Assembly: GCF_030066895.1 (NCBI RefSeq)
Contig: NZ_JASJAV010000011.1
Location: forward strand, 62,001 to 126,000
Reading direction: 5' to 3'
DNA: 64,000 nucleotides
Source: Breoghania sp.
GTDB taxonomy: Bacteria > Pseudomonadota > Alphaproteobacteria > Rhizobiales > Stappiaceae
Each line of letters starts with the position of its first letter. Position 1 is the stretch's first letter. The notes beneath the pieces were generated by a model, which worked only from the letters and a program-made list of their open reading frames with translations, had not been told where the DNA came from and searched no databases. The translations under genes were made by a program, and so were the position numbers. Below are positions 10,596 to 20,769 of the stretch, one piece after another.

Positions 10596-10729
10596 GACAG
10601 TCTCCCTGGAAAGCTATTTTCGTGACGCGCGGCGGAGGTCACCGCAACGTAATGAGTTTTAGGACTGGGAGATTGGTGTCGTGGCAGAGGTGGGTTTACG
10701 AAACCTGTGTTGCCCCAGAGCGAACACGG

Positions 10730-11646
10730 CTACTCGTCTGACGTGAAAGCCTGCATCCGCTTGGCCAGGAAGTTGGCAGTCATTACGACCGATTTGGGCA
10801 AACGCCGCCGGGCCCGGACCATAAGGTGCGCGCTGACGTAGCGTAGGGTTTCGTCTTCAAGTTCGACCACGGCCAGATCGCCCCGCGCCGCCTGGGCGGT
10901 CGCAGCAAAGCGCGGCAGGAAGGTCGCCCCGATCCCGGCGGCCACATACCGGATCAACAGGGCAATCGACGCAGTTTCGACCAACGGTTGGACCACTAGC
11001 CCCTGATCGCTTGCAGCCTGGGTGAGGAGAGCGCGAATGCCGTGTCTCTGATCGAGAAGCTCCACAGGCCCCCGCAAAACCTCGATCAAACGCACCGAGC
11101 CCCCTCCGCCAGAGCCGAACCACGCGGAACGACTGCGCAAAGCGGATGGCGTTGAACCGCCAGAGATCGCGTTGCCTCGCTGATACTCGGATTGTAGGCG
11201 ATCGCGATATCCGCCTGCCCCTGCACCACCCGACGCTGCAATTCCTCCGTACCGGCGAGATCGATCGAGTAGCAAAACTCAGGATGGATCGCATAAAGCG
11301 GCTTCAGCCCGTTCTGCATCAGGTCCGATGCAAATCCTTCGCCGAGCGCGATGCGCACGAGCTGTTGCCGCCCTTCCCCCAATGTCTGCAACTGGTCGAA
11401 AAGGTAGGTGTTCTCGTCCTGGCGCTGGAGAGCATGCTCGCGCACGAGTTCTCCCGCTGACGTCAGCCGCACCCCGCGCAAATTGCGCTCCAGCAATTGC
11501 ACGCCCAACCGAATTTCCGCATCCAGCACGTTCCGGCTGATGACAGAAGCCGCCACACCGAGCCAATCCGCAGCCCCGCGGATCGAGCCCCCTTCCGCCA
11601 CACAAATAAAATCACGCAGGAACCGGTTTTCCAGCGGATCGCTCAC
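10730..11646 (-). pseudogene. LysR-family transcriptional regulator, frameshifted
   Basis: The N-terminal winged helix-turn-helix is clear (FICVAEGGSIRGAADWLGVAAS) and a substrate-binding domain follows (HPEFCYSIDLAGTEELQRRV; then ALLTQAASDQGLVVQPLVET). A one-base deletion near 11090 separates the DNA-binding half from the end of the effector domain. I place the start at GTG 11646, which overlaps the TGA of the amidohydrolase gene in a GTGA arrangement, so translation was coupled. It probably controlled this operon. As it stands only the first two thirds could be made. Confidence 0.8.
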
Positions 11647-12779
11647 CGCAAGCTGTCCTCTACCAGACGGACCCAAAATTCCGCGCCCTTGGCCAGGACA
11701 GCGTCGTTGAAGTCATAGTCGGCGGCGTGAAGCCGCGGATTCTTCCCGCCTTCGCGCGCGGCTCCCAGCCACAGATAGGCGCCGGGCTGGACCTCAAGCA
11801 TCGCCGAAAAATCCTCCGACGCCATCGATGGCCGTGGATTAGAGACCTCCAGTCCCATCCCCGCAGCAACACGGCGCGCGGTTGCAGCATGTTCCGGCGT
11901 GTTGATGGTCGCCGGATAACTGCGGTCGTAGCTGATCTCGGCAGTACAACCGTGAGCGGCCGCCAATCTTTCCGTTATTGCGCGCAAGGAGCTTTGCAGC
12001 GTATCGCCCGCCGCAGCACCGAACCAGCGGGCACACCCGGCCAGATGGACCTCGTCCGGGCAGACGTTGTAAGCGGCCCCGCCCTGGATCTGGGTGACCG
12101 AAACCACGCCCGGCTCCAGCGGAGACAGACGCCGGGCAGGAATTTCCTGCAACATAGGAATGAGGCGCCCAGCAGCAGCAAGGACACCGTCGCTCAATTC
12201 AGGCATTGCCGCATGCCCGCCGGTGCCGCGCAGAACAATGTCGAAGATCCCGAAGGCCGCCATTATGCTGTCATCGCGCGCCGCGAACTGGCCGACCGGA
12301 AGGCTCGGCCAATTGTGAATGGCATAGATCGCCTCACAGGGAAATTTCTCGAAAAGCCCTTCCTCGATCATGGCAAGGGCGCCGCCGTCGTTCTCCTCGG
12401 AGGGCTGAAAGATCAGCGTGACGGAACGTGTGCCGAGATCCAGTTCCGCAATCCGTTGCGCAGCAAGCAACAGCATGGCCGTGTGACCGTCATGACCACA
12501 CGCATGCATCTTGCCCGCAATGGTGGACTTGTGGGCGAAATCGTTGACTTCCACGATCGGCAGGGCGTCCATATCGGCCCGCAAACCGAGGCCTGTTCCC
12601 TCGCCCAGACGCGCGACCACCCCGGTCTTGGCCATGCCGCGATGGACGTGCCATCCCCACGAACTCAGCAGTCGGGCAACCGTCTCCGAGGTGCGCGTCT
12701 CCTCAAAGCCAAGTTCAGGATACCGATGGAAATCATGCCGCCAGGCAACGGCTTGAGAAATGAGATCCGCGTCGAACAC
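11643..12779 (-). CDS. M20-family amidohydrolase (hippurate hydrolase / aminoacylase type)
   Basis: Intact 378-residue protein, normal for the M20D amidohydrolases. It begins with the conserved RHDFHRYPELGFEE, has the metal-binding core MHACGHDGHTAMLL (near residue 92), the PSEEND glutamate motif, the dimerisation-domain sequence GTGGHAAMPE and a C-terminal MASEDFSAML motif. These enzymes cleave N-acyl amino acids or related amides with two metal ions, in the cytosol. It is the first gene of a minus-strand operon that also held LysR, a hydroxyacid dehydrogenase, an aldehyde dehydrogenase and a transporter, most of them broken. Substrate unknown. Confidence 0.9.
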   Translation of the reverse strand: MFDADLISQAVAWRHDFHRYPELGFEETRTSETVARLLSSWGWHVHRGMAKTGVVARLGEGTGLGLRADMDALPIVEVNDFAHKSTIAGKMHACGHDGHTAMLLLAAQRIAELDLGTRSVTLIFQPSEENDGGALAMIEEGLFEKFPCEAIYAIHNWPSLPVGQFAARDDSIMAAFGIFDIVLRGTGGHAAMPELSDGVLAAAGRLIPMLQEIPARRLSPLEPGVVSVTQIQGGAAYNVCPDEVHLAGCARWFGAAAGDTLQSSLRAITERLAAAHGCTAEISYDRSYPATINTPEHAATARRVAAGMGLEVSNPRPSMASEDFSAMLEVQPGAYLWLGAAREGGKNPRLHAADYDFNDAVLAKGAEFWVRLVEDSLR

Positions 12780-12916
12780 GGGAACGCTCCTTAACCACTC
12801 GTGATTTTGACGAGTTTAGGCCTGCGTTCAGTCTTAGGCAACGGACCTGGCGTGCAGTTGCTCACACAGCAACGCTGGAGCGTAGGGCAGGAACCAACCG
12901 ATCCGGCTCCCCTTCC

Positions 12917-13826
12917 CTATCGCAAATTGTCCGGCGTCAGGATGTCGGTCCGGAACGCATCGTAGTCCGGGTTGCCGGGAGCGATGACGGGCCGTTGCTG
13001 CACCTCTTCGCATTCCCGCTGATAGAGCTTTTCAAGCGGCATGCCGTCCGGCAGAGGCAGCTTTTCCATGCGCAAACTTGAACGAGATCGGCAGGTTGTC
13101 GGCAAGTTCCCGATCCGTCAGGCCCTCTCCCTTGAGCCAGAAGGGCTTGCGCCGCCGCACCAGATGATGCCGTAGCGGGTCGATGAACAGGACATAGCCC
13201 AGTTCAAACTCGTTCTCGCACAGAAAATGGACATGCAGGTTGTTTTGCCAAGGAAACATGTCGGCGTTGAGCGGATTCTCGACGCCGAACATGCTGAACC
13301 GGCCGCGCATGAGCACCCGGTAGGACTTGGTTCCGTGAATCTAGACGGTGCAGCGGTGGATTTCGTTGAGCCCAAACAGCAGGTAGTGCATCCGGTACAC
13401 CCCTTGCAGTAAACCTAACAGCTCCTGAATGTAGTCTTCCTGGTTGTTCTCCAGGTAGCGTTCCGGAAACCGGTCCCGATAGCCCTGCACCTTCGAGGGG
13501 ATTCGATCTCCGCCCGGAACCGGCGCTTCCAATGCCGCCAGAATGTCCGTTTCCGGCGAGGTCAGGGTTTCCGCCGTCAACCCCAGGCAACGGGCATAGG
13601 CGGCGAGACGAGTGTCCGGAATGCCCTCGCGAATATCCTTGTCGATGGTCGTGGCGCTGCGCGGCAAGCCGCAATCCATCCAGCGTCGCCAATGGTGCAC
13701 ATGATTGGGATTGCCAGCGTCCCGGCGCCATGTCTTGCCCATAAGCTTCAGGGCGGGACCGAGATGCTTTCCAGCTTGCGCGTTGCGCCGCAGGGACGGC
13801 CGTCCGGCGGGACCAGTTTTTTCCAT
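12917..13826 (-). pseudogene. Unrecognised protein with possible helix-turn-helix N-terminus, broken
   Basis: From a start near 13826 the frame runs to an in-frame TAG at 13343-13341, then continues in the same frame (SYRVLMRGRFSMFGVENPLN, FLCENEFELGYVLFIDPLR). It shifts near 13060 to a final stretch LPDGMPLEKLYQRECEEVQQ ending at 12917. Joined, it would be about 300 residues. The part around TTIDKDIREGIPDTRLAAYA followed by an acidic linker could be an XRE-like DNA-binding region, but I see no decisive motif. I do not recognise the family. Its neighbour is a large autotransporter read in the opposite direction across an AT-rich gap. Confidence 0.55.
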
Positions 13827-13924
13827 GGGAACGAACGAAATTCTTTCGGCTTCTCCATACGCAATCAGAAATCGCGCCGATTGACCGTGGCATAACCCGG
13901 CCGTGTCGGCAAGCGCCTCGGCTG

Positions 13925-14163
13925 CCTCGACTTATCTAGTGCAAAGCTGTGTTTTCTGGAACGCAAAAAAACAGAAAAAATTTTATATTTCAATATTTTG
14001 TGTATATTTATATACATGATAATAGATCTCTAAGGGGTGTTGTCCGGCCGTGGCTGCGGCACGGTGACGATTGGGGAAATGTGTTTTCTGACTGGGGGGT
14101 GAGCCGATCACGAAGCGTCGAGGCGCGCAACGGGTGCGCCATCGGCATCAAAGAGGCAAATAG
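13925..14163. promoter_or_regulatory. AT-rich promoter region of the autotransporter with 16-bp palindrome
   Basis: Between the unknown gene and the autotransporter, 13950-14035 is very AT-rich compared with its surroundings. It contains a perfect palindrome, TGTATAT-TT-ATATACA, at 14001-14016, followed by a possible -10 element (GATAAT, 14018-14023). The site could be an operator. A leader of about 130 bases then separates it from the start codon at 14164. Confidence 0.5.
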
Positions 14164-17100
14164 ATGAAAGAAAACATCCGGGCTCGGGCAAGAAACGGAC
14201 TTGTAATGGCGGCCGGGGAGCTGCTGCTGGCGTCGGCGCTGATCGCAATCTGGCCGGGAACCGGCTGGGCCATCATCTACACGGTCACCAACCTGAACGA
14301 TTCCGGATCGGGGTCCTTGCGCGAGGCGATCAGCAGCGCGACGGACGGCGATACCATCGCCTTCGCAGATGGGCTGTACGGAACAATTACCCTGACCTCC
14401 GCCCTGCCGAGCCTCGACGCCATCACCTTCGAGAACGGCGAAGGCATCGCTCTGATCGGATACGACGGCCTCTCCTCCGTGGGGCTGACAGTGGCCGGAT
14501 CAACCCTGTCCGGCGAACTCCCGGCTTCCATATCGGCCACCACATCTTCGACGAGCGCTTACGCCTACGGCCTCAACACCGGTACCATGACGATAGATGA
14601 ACTGTCCGGCTCGATTTCGGCCGACGCGGCCTACCGTTATGCCCAGGAGATCTACACCAGCGGCGACCTTGTGGTGACCACGCTCTCCGGTGACCTCTCG
14701 GCCACGGCGGACGGTTACGCCCACGGGATCTGGGCCTACTCCGGAGGAAACATAACCGTGGGCACGCTCTCCGGCTCGGTTACGGCCACGGTAGACGACG
14801 AAGGAGCCTACGGCTTCTGCAGTCAAGGAACCGTAACGGTGGACACCTTGTCCGACACGAGGTCAATTTCAGCTACGGCGGGCAGCAACGCGGTAGGGAT
14901 CCAGAGTTCCGGAGACCTGACCGTGACCGATCTCGCGGGCACGATCTCGGCAAATGCGGATACCTACGACGCTTACGCAATCTATAGCAGCGGTTTCTCC
15001 AGCACTGTGAACATCGCTACCCTGTCCGGCTCCGTTACCGCCACCGCGACCACCAATTACGCCAATGCCATCGGCGCCATGAACGCCGTTGAGCTGGAAA
15101 CCCTGTCCGAAACAGGCACGGTTTCGGCCACGACGGGCGGCAACTACGCCTACGGAATCATGACCTATTTCGGCGACCTGAGCGTGACCGATCTCTCCGG
15201 CACGGTCACGGCGAAAGCAGGTGGCAATTACGCCTATGGCCTTTACAGCGAAAGCGGCACCCTGACCGTGACCACCCTATCCGATACGGGCAAGATTTCG
15301 GCCACGGCGGACGAGACCCGCGCCTACAGCATCTACAGCGTCGGAGCGATCGAATTTGGCTCGCTGTCAGGCACCGTCACCGCCGTCGCGGGCTCCTACG
15401 GCGCGTTCGGAATTTATACCACGGACGCTCTCGATGACGGCTCAGGCGGGGCAGCGGAGATCAGCGGCACGACGGTCAGCGCCGAAGCCGACGGACTGGC
15501 CGTGGCAGTGAGTGCCGCCGAGGACATGAACCTGTATGTTACCGGCACCCTCACCGCCACCGACACATCCGGCTCAGGCGAGGCCTATGCCATCGCCGCG
15601 GGTTCGGCCAGCGGCAGCACCTGGTCCACGGGCGGCAACTACGACGACACCGTGACCCTGGCCGATGGCACCTCGATCACCGGCGACATTGACCTAGGCG
15701 GCGGCAACCTGCTAACCCTGCTCGACGCAGGCACGCTCATCGGCGATATCACCAACATCACCACGCTGACCAAGTCCGGTTCCGGCACCTGGAGTACTAC
15801 CGGAAGCATCGAGACCGATACGCTTACCGTCAGCGACGGCACGCTCGTGGTCAACGTCACCCAGACCGCAACGCCCACGGTAACCGTCACCGGCACCGCG
15901 ACCAACGACGGCGTGATCACCTTCGTTCTCGACGATTCAATCTCCGCCGGAACCTTCACCGTCCTCAACGCCACCAGCCTGGCCGGCACAGTAACCTACA
16001 CCTCCAACTCCCTGTTCACCTCCATCAGTATCGATTCTGCCAATGGCGACGTAAACATGACCAGCCTGAGCTTCTCGGATGTCTTCTCCGGGTCAGATTC
16101 CGCCGGCAGGCAGCTTGCGAAGGCCTTCGACGACAACTACGCCACTGCCGACGCGGAGTTGAGCGAGCTGATTGCTGCGGTGGAGAATTCCTCCACCCAA
16201 GCAGAGGCGAACGCCACCATGGGCGAGTTGACCTCCCTGCTTCTGGGCCAGAGGGTCAAGACCACCGTCGCCATGTCCCAGCTCCAGTCCCTATCCACCC
16301 AGTTCCGCATGGCCAGGATGCCCGCCTACCAGATCGCACAGTCGAACGGCGGAAACCTGGGGTTCGGGGATGCGGACACCTGGCCCCAGATCGCCGCCCA
16401 TGGCGAGCTTTCGAGCCAGTTCGGGCGCTCAGCCGACGAAGACCCCAACGGTCTTTATTTGCGCGTTGTCGGGCGCAGCGGATCCATGGACAGTCACGAC
16501 GGCTACTCCGGCTATGATTACGGCACCGTGCTCTTCTCCGGCGACTACGACCGCATGATCGGCGATCATCTCCTGGCCGGCGTCAGCGCGGGCTACGCTC
16601 TCACCGGCATCGATTACGACGATGACGGCGGCAGCAAATCCACCCTCGATTCCTACACCCTTGGCGTTTACGCCAGCTTGTTCGACCGGGCCTGGTATGT
16701 CGACGGCCTGCTCTCTGCGGCCTTCAACAGCGATGACACCGACCGTGAACTGCCCGCCCTTTCGGCCACCGCCAATTCCGAAAGCGACGGCTATGCCCTG
16801 TCTGCCAAGATCGAAAGCGGCTACCGTTTCGACCTCGGCGGCATCTCCCTGACCCCCACCGCCTCGCTCGAATAAATCCGTTTTCACCAGAACGGCTACA
16901 CCGAGACCGGCGCGGGTGCGGCCAGCCAGATCGTCAGCAGCTACAACGCCAACCTCCTGGAAAGCGGCATCGGCGCCAAGCTGGGCCGCACCTAGCGGAC
17001 AGAGCACGGCTTCCTGCAGCCCGAGATCTCGGCAGTTTGGACGCACGAGTTGCTGAGCCCGGACAGGGATGTCACCTACTCGCTGACCAGCCTTCCGATT

Positions 17101-17265
17101 ACCGTGCTCACGCAAACCCTGTCGGAGACTGGCGGCGATGCCCTGAACCTCAGCGCCAGTCTGCGCTACGTCACCGATGACGACCTTGCCCTGACCACCC
17201 GCTACGAGGGCGAGCTCGAACCCCACAGCCACAGCCTCCTCGCCGAGATCCGGTACGTGTTCTGA
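14164..17265 (+). pseudogene. Type V autotransporter with repetitive passenger, two in-frame stops
   Basis: ATG 14164 opens a 903-codon frame with a hydrophobic leader ending near GWA, then a CSLREA-like start (VTNLNDSGSGSLREAISSA) and a long passenger. The translocator barrel begins near residue 740 (YLRVVGRSGSMDSHDGYSGY, GDYDRMIGDHLLAGVSAGYA). In-frame TAA (16873-16875) and TAG (16993-16995) interrupt the barrel, yet the same frame continues to 17265 and ends in the classical outer-membrane terminus IRYVF. No frameshift is present (1034 codons including stops). The first stop replaces what is probably Tyr, the second probably Trp. The truncated barrel should not insert in the outer membrane. 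Confidence 0.85.
14560..15420 (+). repeat. Degenerate protein repeats in the autotransporter passenger
   Basis: The passenger repeats a unit of roughly 20-45 residues with the pattern LSGxVTATAxxxAYGIxSxG then TVTTLS. Examples are LSGSVTATVDDEGAYGF, LSGSVTATATTNYANAI, LSGTVTAKAGGNYAYGL and LSGTVTAVAGSYGAFGI. This is typical of beta-helical passengers and means that copy number could vary by recombination. Confidence 0.7.
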
Positions 17266-17461
17266 GGGGGGGAACAACGTTCAGATCAACTGACCACCAC
17301 TTCGTTCGCGAATTGTCCGGCCTTTGCCTGGGCAGCAGGACCCCGCCGCTTAGTTGCTTCTCTAGGGTGTCGCCACCGCCCCCTCGTGCCTAAAGGCGGG
17401 GATCTACGCAAACTATCGCTGCCCAAAACGCATCCATCATGGTATTCGGCGCGCTTCAAAG

Positions 17462-19280
17462 ATGGTGACCATGATGCCGAATACCGACTCCTCCCCCATA
17501 TCCCCGATCGCTGCCATACATCCGGCGCTTGCTTCCGCCCTGGCGGAGAAAGGCTACAGCCAGCTGACCCCGGTTCAAATGGCGATAACGAATGAGGAGT
17601 ATCGCGACGTCGATCTGCTCGTCTCAGCGCAGATAGGCTCGGGGAAAACGGTCGCCTACAGCATCGCAATCGCACCGACACTGCTTGAAAGCGCCGAGCG
17701 CTTTGACGAAGCTGGCGCACCGCTTGGCCTGATCATCGCGCCGACGCGCGAACTCGCCATTCAAGTTCGCCGCGAACTCGATTGGGTCTTTGCTACGACG
17801 CAAATCAGGATCGCGACCTGTGTGGGTGGCATGGACATCCGGGCGAACGCCGTGTGCTTGAACGTGGCGCTCATCTTGTCGTCGGCACTCCCGGGCACCT
17901 GCGCGACCACATCACACGGGGAACGCTGGACCTGAGCGCAATTCGCACGGTGCTGCTCGACGAAGCCGACGAGATGCTGGATCTCGGTTTTCACGAGGGC
18001 CTGGAATTCATTCTCGGCGCAGCACCTGAAGAGCGTCGGACACTGCTGTTCTCGGCGACGGTGCGGCGCGCCATCGCCGAACTGGCCAAGACGGTGCAAA
18101 CCGATGCGGTGCGTGTCGCGATAACAGCGTCCACCGAACAGCATGCCGACATCGACTATCAGTTGATGCTGGTGCGGCGCGACGAGCGCGAACACGCCAT
18201 CATCAACGCGCTGCTGGATTCCGACGCCAAGAGCGCCCTGGTTTTCTGCCGCACACGCGAAGCGGTTCGCCATCTCACGGCGCACCTCGTCAATCGCGGC
18301 TTCCAGGCGGTTTCACTTTCGGGTGAGATGGCACAATCGGAGCGATCAAATGCGCTGCAATCCATGCGCGACGGACGCGCGCGCGTCTGCGTGGCGACCG
18401 ATGTCGCGGCGCGCGGCATCGACCTTCCAAACCTCGACCTCGTGGTCCACACCGACTTGCCGAGCAACCCGGAAACCCTGTTGCATCGTTCCGGGCGGAC
18501 CGGCCGCGCCGGCCGAAAGGGCGTCTGCGTGCTCATCGTTCCGGAAAACAGGTGAGGCGCGGCCCAGTGCGTGCTCGCATTGGCGAAGCTGACCGCGACC
18601 GTGCGGTCAGCGCCCGGCATTGCCGAGATCGAGGCGCGCTACCGCCGCCGGATACTCGATGCCGTCGCCTCGGCCGAAGACCCTGACGAACTGGAAAAGG
18701 ATTTCGTGGCCGAGTTGCTGGACAAGGCCGGACCGCAGCGTATTGCTGCGGCTTTCCTTCGCCAGCAATTGGCAGCGCTCCCCGTCCCCGAAGAACTCTC
18801 GCCGCTTCCCGTCGAGGCGTTGCAGAGCAGGGTTCCAGCCGCGGCCCGCGGTCCCGAGAGGAACATGCAAAGGTTCGCGAGCCGCGCGGCCCGAACATGC
18901 AGGACGATATCTGGTTCACCATCTCGCTTGGACGCAGGCAGCGCGCCGATCCGAAATTCCTGCTGCCGATGATCTGTAACGCCGGCGGCGTGACAAGACG
19001 TGATGTCGGCGCGATCAAGATCGACGATACCGAAACCCGTTTCGAGATTTCGGCCGACAAGGCCGACAGCTATGCGAAGCAGATCAAGCAGCCTGGCAGC
19101 CTTGAGAAAGGCATCAGGATCGCACCCGCCAGTGAGAGCCGCGGCGAGCCGAGGCACGCGAAACCGAAATTCAAGCAGGACGGCAAGCCGCCCCGCAAAA
19201 ACACCGGGCCCCGACGGCAGATCGAGGCAAGACCTCGAAACACAAGAGCCGCAAACCGAAGCGCGCAGCCTGATCGGTGA
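17462..19280 (+). pseudogene. DEAD-box RNA helicase with DbpA-type RNA-binding domain, broken
   Basis: The order of motifs is that of a DEAD-box helicase: Q motif (YSQLTPVQMAI), motif I (AQIGSGKT), Ia (APTRELAIQV), DEAD (LLDEADEML), SAT (FSATVRRA), then helicase C-terminal motifs ATDVAARGIDLPN and HRSGRTGRAGRKG. A DbpA-like RNA-binding domain ends it (WFTISLGRRQRADPKFLLPM) with a basic tail. Lesions are a shift near 17850 before ERGAHLVVGTPGHLRDH, an in-frame TGA at 18553-18555, and a shift near 18880. Such helicases remodel RNA in ribosome assembly or cold adaptation. The three lesions remove its function. Confidence 0.87.
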
Positions 19281-19626
19281 GGCCCGACCCTGCACCGTCA
19301 GATCGTTATAGCGGCGCACGTGAGAAAACGGACACGCTGGCGCGCTGTTCATCCCAGCTGAGCTGATGTGGTGGACGGCCTCCGTTTCCGGCGCCACGGA
19401 AGGCTCCATCCGAACATGCCGACACTTTGAACCAGAGACGGAATCTGCCGTTTCGCTCGCTCGCGAATTCCGCGTTAGAGCGCGTCAACACCCTCAGCCC
19501 ATAGCGTGCAAACCGGCCACCAGTCCCCCCATCAAGCTGGATAAAACTTGGAGCAACGTCACTGACGATGCCCCCTGACGTTATTTCATAGAAACTAACC
19601 TGCTCCCCTAAATGTACCCATTCATA
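19281..19626. other. Intergenic stretch without recognisable gene
   Basis: About 345 bases between the helicase remnant and the insertion sequence. The short open frames on both strands show no family features. It may be eroded sequence flanking the IS insertion. Confidence 0.4.
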
Positions 19627-19640
19627 GGTTAGCCCTGTTC
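19627..19640 (+). repeat. Left terminal inverted repeat of the IS3 element
   Basis: GGTTAGCCCTGTTC; its reverse complement occurs at 20757-20769 with one base fewer in the CCC run. The match defines the approximate element boundary. Confidence 0.7.
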
Positions 19641-20468
19641 ACGTTGTGGTCCATTCTTGACCGGGTTGCAAATTCGTTCGGTGTGAGACCGTCGAGGCTT
19701 GTGTGTGGCCGGTTCAGATTGCAGCCGATCCTCCACTTCGATGACCTCTTGGGCACGGCGATAATTACGGAGCAGATACTCGTTGAAGCACTCGTGACGC
19801 AGCCGTCCATTGAAGCTCTCGACAAAATCGTTTTGCATCGGTTTTCCTGCCGGGCGCGATCTAGTGCCAATCGACGCTACGATCCGGCTGCCAGGCGAGC
19901 GAGGCATTCGATGTGAGTTCGGTGCCGTTGGCGCCGACCACCATGCAGAGATAGCCGCGCCGTTCCACGATAACATCCAGTACCCGGGCCAGGCGTTCAC
20001 CCGAGGGCAAGTTATCGACCACTGTTGCCAGACATTCCCGGCTGAAGTCACCGATGACACACAGGATGCGGAAGCGACGCCCCTCCACCAGCGTGTCTGA
20101 CATGAAGTCGAATGGCCATCTCTGGTTCGGATCCTGCGGGATCGCCATCGGCGCCCGCGTGCCCAAGACCCGCTTGCGGCTACCGCGTCTTTGGACTGTC
20201 AGCCGCTCTTCCTTGTAAATCTGGTAGAGCGTCTTCCAGTTCACCGCGACGTCTTCCTGCTTCGAGAGCAGATACAGACGGAGGTAACCGAAACGGCGAC
20301 GTTCCGACGACAGCTCCCGCGTGCGCTGTCGGAGGTCGACATCGCCCGACCAGCTTGACTGGTAACGGAAGACGCGCGGTACCATACTGCTCAGGGCGCA
20401 GGCTCACCGCGGCGAATGATCCTTCATCTCGGTCGCCCAACTCACGGCATTTCTTCTTGAGCCGGGCG
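19629..20468 (-). pseudogene. IS3-family transposase OrfB (DDE integrase), broken
   Basis: The rve-type core is recognisable: KEERLTVQRRGSRKR, the first catalytic Asp in RWPFDFMSDTLVEG, and the final Glu in NDFVESFNGRLRHEC. Where the family has a second catalytic Asp in VVSDNGTELTSN, this copy reads VVGANGTELTSN, so the residue is Ala. A TAG at 19863-19861 (replacing the Tyr of the WHY motif) and an adjacent shift separate the last part. The N-terminal portion around 20400 is also disordered. The element cannot transpose on its own. Confidence 0.82.
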
Positions 20469-20736
20469 TCAGAAGTTTTTCGTCGGCAGCTCGCGGAGCG
20501 TCGATACGTCCACAATCTGCTTCGCCAGAAGCTTCTCCAGCTTCGCATTCTCTTCCTCAAGCGCCTTCAGCCGCTTGGCGTCCGTCACATCCATCCCGCC
20601 ATACGTCTTGCGCCACGTGTAGAACGTTGCGTCAGAGATGCCGTGCTTGCGGCACAAATCAGCGGGGCGTCATGCCAGCCTGATGTTCCTTCAAAATGCC
20701 GATGATCTGTTCTCCCGAGAACCTTGATCGCTTCAT
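20469..20736 (-). pseudogene. IS3-family transposase OrfA, frameshifted
   Basis: Starts at ATG 20736 (MKRSRFSGEQIIGILKEHQA), the conserved beginning of IS407-group OrfA, and continues with the helix-turn-helix CRKHGISDATFYTWRKTYGG and a leucine-zipper-like stretch KALEEENAKLEKLLAKQ. One extra C in a CCCC run near 20662 shifts the frame between the two parts. OrfA binds the IS ends and is normally joined to OrfB by programmed frameshifting; the shift seen here is inside OrfA, so it is a mutation. Confidence 0.8.
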
Positions 20737-20756
20737 TGCCTGTCTCCTTCCTTGAA

Positions 20757-20769
20757 GAACAGGCTAACC
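20757..20769 (+). repeat. Right terminal inverted repeat of the IS3 element
   Basis: GAACAGGCTAACC, the inverted partner of 19627-19640. It lies 20 bases upstream of the OrfA start codon (minus strand). Confidence 0.7.

Larger units (their letters stand above)
19627..20769 (-). mobile_element. IS3-family insertion sequence (IS407-like), inactive
   Basis: A 1.14-kb element with imperfect terminal inverted repeats, GGTTAGCCCTGTTC at 19627-19640 and GAACAGGCTAACC at 20757-20769, which match when one extra C in the left copy is allowed. Inside are the two overlapping minus-strand frames typical of IS3 (OrfA with helix-turn-helix, OrfB with the DDE integrase core), both broken. No target duplication is evident at the ends. 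The element sits between a dead helicase and the catabolic cluster. Confidence 0.82.

Noticed and set aside
14164..17265. Intact autotransporter ending at 16875
   Set aside because: The barrel is incomplete there; the continuing frame with a terminal Phe shows that the full protein ended at 17265.
18897..19280. Separate small RNA-binding protein gene
   Set aside because: Its sequence is the DbpA-like domain of the preceding helicase, separated only by a frameshift.
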